Shown piece by piece: positions 22,204 to 25,516 of a stretch of DNA of 25,516 nt. Location: NCBI GenBank assembly GCA_964194845.1, contig CAXMNX010000046.1, positions 1 through 25,516 on the forward strand. Direction: 5' to 3'. A model generated the notes under the pieces. That model made no database searches. It was given only the letters and a program-made list of their open reading frames with translations, and was not told the origin of the DNA. Source of the DNA: CAXMNX01 sp964194845. Its GTDB lineage: Bacteria > Pseudomonadota > Alphaproteobacteria > Rhodobacterales > Rhodobacteraceae. The stretch's first letter is position 1, and the number at the start of each line of letters is the position of its first letter. The position numbers and the translations under genes were made by a program.

Positions 22204-22875
22204 TCAGGGCCGTGCCTTGGGGCGACCCTGCGCCAATGGGCGGCAATAGACCTGGCGGCGGGTATATCGCTGCATGTCCCGGCGCATCCAGTCGGTACGG
22301 ATCGGCCCCCAGTCGGCGGCCACGCCCTTCCAGCGCGCGTCTTTCACCGATATCGCCTGATCGCGCAGAACGGTTACGCTCATGATCCGCACCGCGCAAT
22401 TGAGGTTGGCCGCTGCATGTTTCAGGCCCTCGCCGGATTGCACATGGCAGTCGCGAAACTCTGCGGTCGGGGGATAGATTTGCAAAAGCCCGAACCATCG
22501 CCCGCCGCCGCCGACCGCGCGTGGGTTCCATGTGCTTTCGTAGCGCGACAAGGTTGACAGAAGTGCGGCCCAGAACGCGGCGCGGTCATCAACCCTATTG
22601 CCGGGATAAGCCGGACACCAGTTCGCGATGTCGCCCGGAACAACGTCCAGAAGTGGGCTCCCGTGCGTTTCAATGGCCGAAAGCGCGACGCGGGTCCAAA
22701 GCGCGCCGCGCGGTCGATGCTCCCACCGGGCGCGGGGCAGTTTGCTGTCGCGAGGTGGCGGCGTGGCGTCTATGGAAAACGGGGCGGCAGATATTGCGGT
22801 TTCCACCGCCTCATCCGCAGCCTGGGAGGCAAGCGCGACGGCCAGAAGCGGCATTGCGGCCAGGAACGCTCTCAT
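22204..22875 (-). CDS. Lytic-transglycosylase-like (SLT fold) secreted protein, paralogue 2
   Basis: This 223-residue protein has a Sec signal peptide (MRAFLAAMPLLAVALASQAA) and a lysozyme-like SLT domain: catalytic Glu113 in SRYESTWNPRAVGG, then GRWFGLLQIYPPTAEFRDC (about 126-144). It would cleave peptidoglycan in the periplasm. It is a clear paralogue of the adjacent upstream gene: WTRVALSAIETHGSPLLDVVPGDIANWCPAY parallels the neighbour's WTAAALSALNSHGAALVKLVPTDIDDYCPGY. ATG 22875 overlaps the upstream stop as ATGA. The C-terminal tail (CRPLAQGRPKARP) is basic. Confidence 0.82.
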   Translation of the reverse strand: MRAFLAAMPLLAVALASQAADEAVETAISAAPFSIDATPPPRDSKLPRARWEHRPRGALWTRVALSAIETHGSPLLDVVPGDIANWCPAYPGNRVDDRAAFWAALLSTLSRYESTWNPRAVGGGGRWFGLLQIYPPTAEFRDCHVQSGEGLKHAAANLNCAVRIMSVTVLRDQAISVKDARWKGVAADWGPIRTDWMRRDMQRYTRRQVYCRPLAQGRPKARP

Positions 22876-23462
22876 CGGCGGCAATACGGCAATGAACTGG
22901 TGTAGCTTTGGATATCCTGCCGCTTAACTTTCTGATGAAACGGCCCCCAATCTGCCGCCACACCGCCCATGCCGGCGGAAATCACCCCGTCGCGAGGCAC
23001 CGTCACCGCCATAATTCTGAGCCCGCAAGCAACGTTGAGTGCGCCGTCTTGCAGGCCCCCGACATCGCCTGCCCGGCACTTATAGCCGCGCGCTGTTGCG
23101 GGCGCGATCTGCAACAACCCGTGCCAGCGCCCGTCACCACCGGACGCATCCGGGTTCCAGGTACTTTCGTGGAAGGAAAGCGAGGCAACCAGATTGACCC
23201 AGAACGCCTTGCGCGCGCGGTCTCCGGCGGCCTCATATCCAGGGCAATAGTCATCGATATCTGTCGGCACCAGCTTCACCAGTGCAGCACCGTGGCTGTT
23301 GAGTGCAGAAAGCGCCGCAGCGGTCCATCGCACGCTTCCGGACGCGCCATCCCAGCGCGCCGGGACATAGCTGAGCGTGTCGGGTTCCGGTGCAGGGGGA
23401 CGGCCACAGGCATATAGCAAAAGGGCAGACACCGCGATCAGGGCCAGTGCGATACGGCGCAT
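22872..23462 (-). CDS. Lytic-transglycosylase-like (SLT fold) lipoprotein, paralogue 1
   Basis: This 196-residue protein has a lipoprotein signal (MRRIALALIAVSALLLYAC, lipobox LYAC with Cys19), followed by a Pro-rich linker and an SLT-type domain. Catalytic Glu99 lies in SFHESTWNPDASGG, followed by GRWHGLLQIAPATARGYKC (111-129) and LRIMAVTVPRDGV. It is the first gene of a two-gene tandem with the Sec-secreted paralogue. Start ATG 23462 gives a normal lipoprotein signal; an in-frame start at 23486 adds 8 residues. The pairing of one lipid-anchored and one free homologue suggests different locations for the same activity. Confidence 0.85.
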   Translation of the reverse strand: MRRIALALIAVSALLLYACGRPPAPEPDTLSYVPARWDGASGSVRWTAAALSALNSHGAALVKLVPTDIDDYCPGYEAAGDRARKAFWVNLVASLSFHESTWNPDASGGDGRWHGLLQIAPATARGYKCRAGDVGGLQDGALNVACGLRIMAVTVPRDGVISAGMGGVAADWGPFHQKVKRQDIQSYTSSLPYCRR

Positions 23463-23654
23463 TGAAGTCTCCGTCGTCGCCCTCACCGGCTAAAGGTAAA
23501 CAGATCATCACTGAATCGCCAAGTCTTCGGCTGGAAACAAGCGGTTTTCGACGTGATATGTGCCTTTGGAGTTCGTCCAATAGGCCGCTTCCTTCGCGTC
23601 GCCAGCTCTGGCAGGTTGCCGACGAAGCCGAACAACAAATACAGGTTCCAGACA

Positions 23655-24020
23655 ATGCACTACCACCACCTTTATGCCGACGAGACGGGTGAAAGCCGCT
23701 GGCGCACGGTTGAAGTCGGCCTTCATGAAGAGACGTTTGCTCCACCCGCCAAAGCGATTTTGGTCTCGCCGGTCGAACCGGCGAAGTCGACGTTGTTTTT
23801 ACGTCTGGAGCCGGGTTGGGACGAGCCCATCCATCCGACCCCGAAACGTCAGTTCCTGGTCGCACTCAAAGGGCGCGTCGAAGTGACGGCAAGCGACGGC
23901 GAATTGCGTGCGATTGGACCGGGTGATGTCTGGCGGATGGAGGACCGAACCGGCAAGGGCCATCACACGAAAGTTGTTGGCAACGAAGCCTTCGAGGCGG
24001 TCATGGTGCAATTCGACTAA
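23655..24020 (+). CDS. Small cupin-domain protein
   Basis: The product (121 residues) is a single beta-barrel-like domain: WRTVEVGLHEETFAPPAKAILVSP, TLFLRLEPGWDEPIHPTPKRQFLVALKGRVEVTASDGELRAIGPGDVWRMEDRTGKGHHTKVVGNE, EAVMVQFD. The cupin motif-1 region (HPTPKRQFLVALKG) and motif-2 region (GPGDVWRMEDRTGKGHH) are recognisable, with His residues that could bind a metal. The reaction is unknown. ATG 23655 begins the domain; an in-frame ATG at 23553 would add 34 residues of poor sequence. It is divergent from the transglycosylase pair and followed by gatB. Confidence 0.78.
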   Translation: MHYHHLYADETGESRWRTVEVGLHEETFAPPAKAILVSPVEPAKSTLFLRLEPGWDEPIHPTPKRQFLVALKGRVEVTASDGELRAIGPGDVWRMEDRTGKGHHTKVVGNEAFEAVMVQFD

Positions 24021-24101
24021 CCGCGCGCCGCGTATCGGGCCTTGCCGGTTCCGGCAGGCTCGCCTAAAACCGGCGCGTTCCATAAATCATGTGTGCATCC
24101 T

Positions 24102-25516
24102 ATGCTTGATACGCCCCGCAAAGAGCCCAAACCGAAAACCATTGCCGGTGCCACGGGCGACTGGGAACTGGTGATCGGGCTTGAAGTTCATGCCCAGGTG
24201 GCATCGAACGCCAAATTTTTCTCGGGCGCTTCGACCACGTTCGGGGCCGAGCCAAATTCAAACGTCGCCTTTGTCGATGCCGCGATGCCGGGGATGCTGC
24301 CGGTGATCAACGAATATTGCGTCGAACAGGCGGTGCGGACAGGGCTGGGTCTGAAAGCCGAGATCAACCTGAACAGCGCCTTTGATCGGAAGAACTATTT
24401 CTACCCCGATCTGCCGCAGGGCTATCAGATCAGCCAGCTCTATCACCCGATTGTCGGGGAAGGCGAAGTGCTGATCGACATGGGGCTGGGTGTCGCGCGG
24501 CTCGTGCGGATCGAGCGCATTCATCTGGAACAGGACGCCGGCAAGTCGATCCACGACATGGATCCGCATATGTCTTTTGTGGATCTCAACCGCACTGGCG
24601 TCGCACTGATGGAGATTGTCAGCCGCCCAGATATTCGCGGCCCCGACGAAGCGGCCGCCTATGTCGTTAAACTGCGCCAGATCCTGCGCTATCTGGGCAC
24701 CTGCGACGGCAACATGCAGAACGGCAGCCTGCGCGCCGATGTGAACGTCAGTGTCTGTCGTCCGGGTGATTATGAGAAATATCAGGAAACGCAGGACTTT
24801 GCCCATCTGGGCACGCGCTGCGAGATCAAGAACATGAATTCGATGCGGTTCATTCAAGCCGCGATCGAGTTTGAGGCGCGGCGCCAGATCGCCCTTCTTG
24901 AGGACGGCAAAGCGGTCGCGCAGGAAACCCGGCTATACGACCCTGATAAGGGCGAGACGCGGTCCATGCGGTCCAAGGAAGAAGCGCACGACTATCGCTA
25001 CTTCCCCTGCCCCGACCTTTTGCCGTTGGAGATCGAGCAAGGCTGGATCGATGGCATTGCCGCCACGCTTCCGGAATTGCCGGACGCGAAGAAGGCGCGC
25101 TTTGTCGCTAACTATGCCATGACCGAATACGACGCGGGCGTGTTGACGGCGGATGTCGACAGCGCGGGCTATTTCGAGGAGGTCGCGCGAGGCCGCGACG
25201 GCAAGCTGGCCGCGAACTGGGTGATCAACGAACTTTTCGGTCGGCTGAATAAAGAAGATCTGGGAATTTCAAACAGCCCAGTTGCGGCAGCACAGCTTGG
25301 CGGGATCATCGATTTGATCACCAAAGGCGATATCTCGGGCAAGATCGCGAAGGACCTCTTTGAGATCATCTGGACCGAAGGCGGCGACCCTGCCGAGATT
25401 GTCGAGGCGCGCGGGATGCGCCAGGTCACCGACACAGGTGCCATCGAAGCTGCCGTCGACCAGATCATCGCGGACAATCCTGAGCAGGTTGAGAAAGCCA
25501 AGGTGAACCCGAAGCT
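24102..25516 (+). CDS. gatB: Aspartyl/glutamyl-tRNA amidotransferase subunit B (GatB), 3' end missing
   Basis: The frame runs open to the window end (about 471 of an expected 500 or so residues). GatB is the tRNA-binding, ATP-using subunit of the GatCAB complex that converts Glu-tRNA(Gln) and/or Asp-tRNA(Asn) to the amidated forms. Landmarks are GDWELVIGLEVHAQV (about 19-33), FDRKNYFYPDLPQGYQISQLYHPI, RIHLEQDAGKSIHD, VDLNRTGVALMEIVSRPDI, NGSLRADVNVSV, GTRCEIKNMNSMRFIQAAIEFEARRQ and RSMRSKEEAHDYRYFPCPDLLPL; the C-terminal helical domain follows. The ATG at 24102 has no strong ribosome-binding site, but the next family block begins only 20 residues later. Confidence 0.97.
   Translation, partial: MLDTPRKEPKPKTIAGATGDWELVIGLEVHAQVASNAKFFSGASTTFGAEPNSNVAFVDAAMPGMLPVINEYCVEQAVRTGLGLKAEINLNSAFDRKNYFYPDLPQGYQISQLYHPIVGEGEVLIDMGLGVARLVRIERIHLEQDAGKSIHDMDPHMSFVDLNRTGVALMEIVSRPDIRGPDEAAAYVVKLRQILRYLGTCDGNMQNGSLRADVNVSVCRPGDYEKYQETQDFAHLGTRCEIKNMNSMRFIQAAIEFEARRQIALLEDGKAVAQETRLYDPDKGETRSMRSKEEAHDYRYFPCPDLLPLEIEQGWIDGIAATLPELPDAKKARFVANYAMTEYDAGVLTADVDSAGYFEEVARGRDGKLAANWVINELFGRLNKEDLGISNSPVAAAQLGGIIDLITKGDISGKIAKDLFEIIWTEGGDPAEIVEARGMRQVTDTGAIEAAVDQIIADNPEQVEKAKVNPK

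Noticed and set aside
24041..24058. Inverted repeat between the cupin gene and gatB as a terminator
   Set aside because: The stem is GC-rich (TGCCGG and CCGGCA), but the loop is only two bases and no T run follows.
1..25516. CRISPR array, tRNA or rRNA genes, insertion sequences, phage attachment sites
   Set aside because: No regularly spaced direct repeats, no cloverleaf with a TTCGAATC-like arm, no rRNA blocks and no transposase-like protein were seen.

Overview
The window looks like chromosomal DNA of an alphaproteobacterium, most likely a Rhodobacterales (Roseobacter-group) species. The reasons are the high GC content, the gene types (TupABC, PntA/PntB with a Pro-rich linker, GlcG/HbpS-like protein, Mur-like boxes ahead of a SitABCD system), tight ATGA/GTGA overlaps, and protein sequences that read as Rhodobacteraceae. 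This placement is inference from recognition; no database search was possible. I saw no tRNA, rRNA, CRISPR array, phage gene or insertion sequence.

Region 1 (1-3067, minus strand) is a manganese/iron-type ABC uptake operon read from right to left: sitA (binding protein), sitB (ATPase), sitC (permease) and the start of sitD. sitC is frameshifted near a T6/A6 tract, and SitA has Arg where the TroA family normally has its third metal-binding His. Two TGCGAAT-type palindromes upstream of sitA look like Mur/Fur boxes.

Region 2 (about 3250-6156, plus strand) is divergent from region 1. A clear cobalamin riboswitch precedes btuC, btuD and tonB, which overlap or nearly touch. The outer-membrane receptor BtuB and the binding protein BtuF are not in the window.

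Region 3 (6183-8578, minus) is a tungstate ABC importer in the order tupB-tupC-tupA, with a coupled 61-residue membrane protein after it. Together, regions 1-3 form a block of small-metal and corrinoid uptake systems.

Region 4 (8795-16255) is mostly metabolic. It holds a beta-hydroxyacid dehydrogenase and a SAM methyltransferase on the plus strand. On the minus strand are a small secreted Arg/Asp-rich protein, a dienelactone hydrolase-family protein and the proton-translocating transhydrogenase pntA-pntB with a good terminator. Kynureninase follows on the plus strand.

Region 5 (16278-18633, minus) holds a class-I glutamine-amidotransferase-like C26 hydrolase, a 74-residue unknown protein and a D-lyxose-isomerase-family protein in an apparent operon. 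Two tandem perfect hairpins with the same loop sit just before the isomerase gene. A GlcG/HbpS-like protein lies upstream.

Region 6 (18910-25516) contains a small membrane protein, a PlsC/OlsB-like acyltransferase, and two membrane-anchored proteins of unknown function, the first with its ribosome-binding site inside a terminator-like hairpin. It ends with two tandem paralogous lytic-transglycosylase-like proteins on the minus strand, a small cupin protein, and the 5' part of gatB, which runs off the window end.
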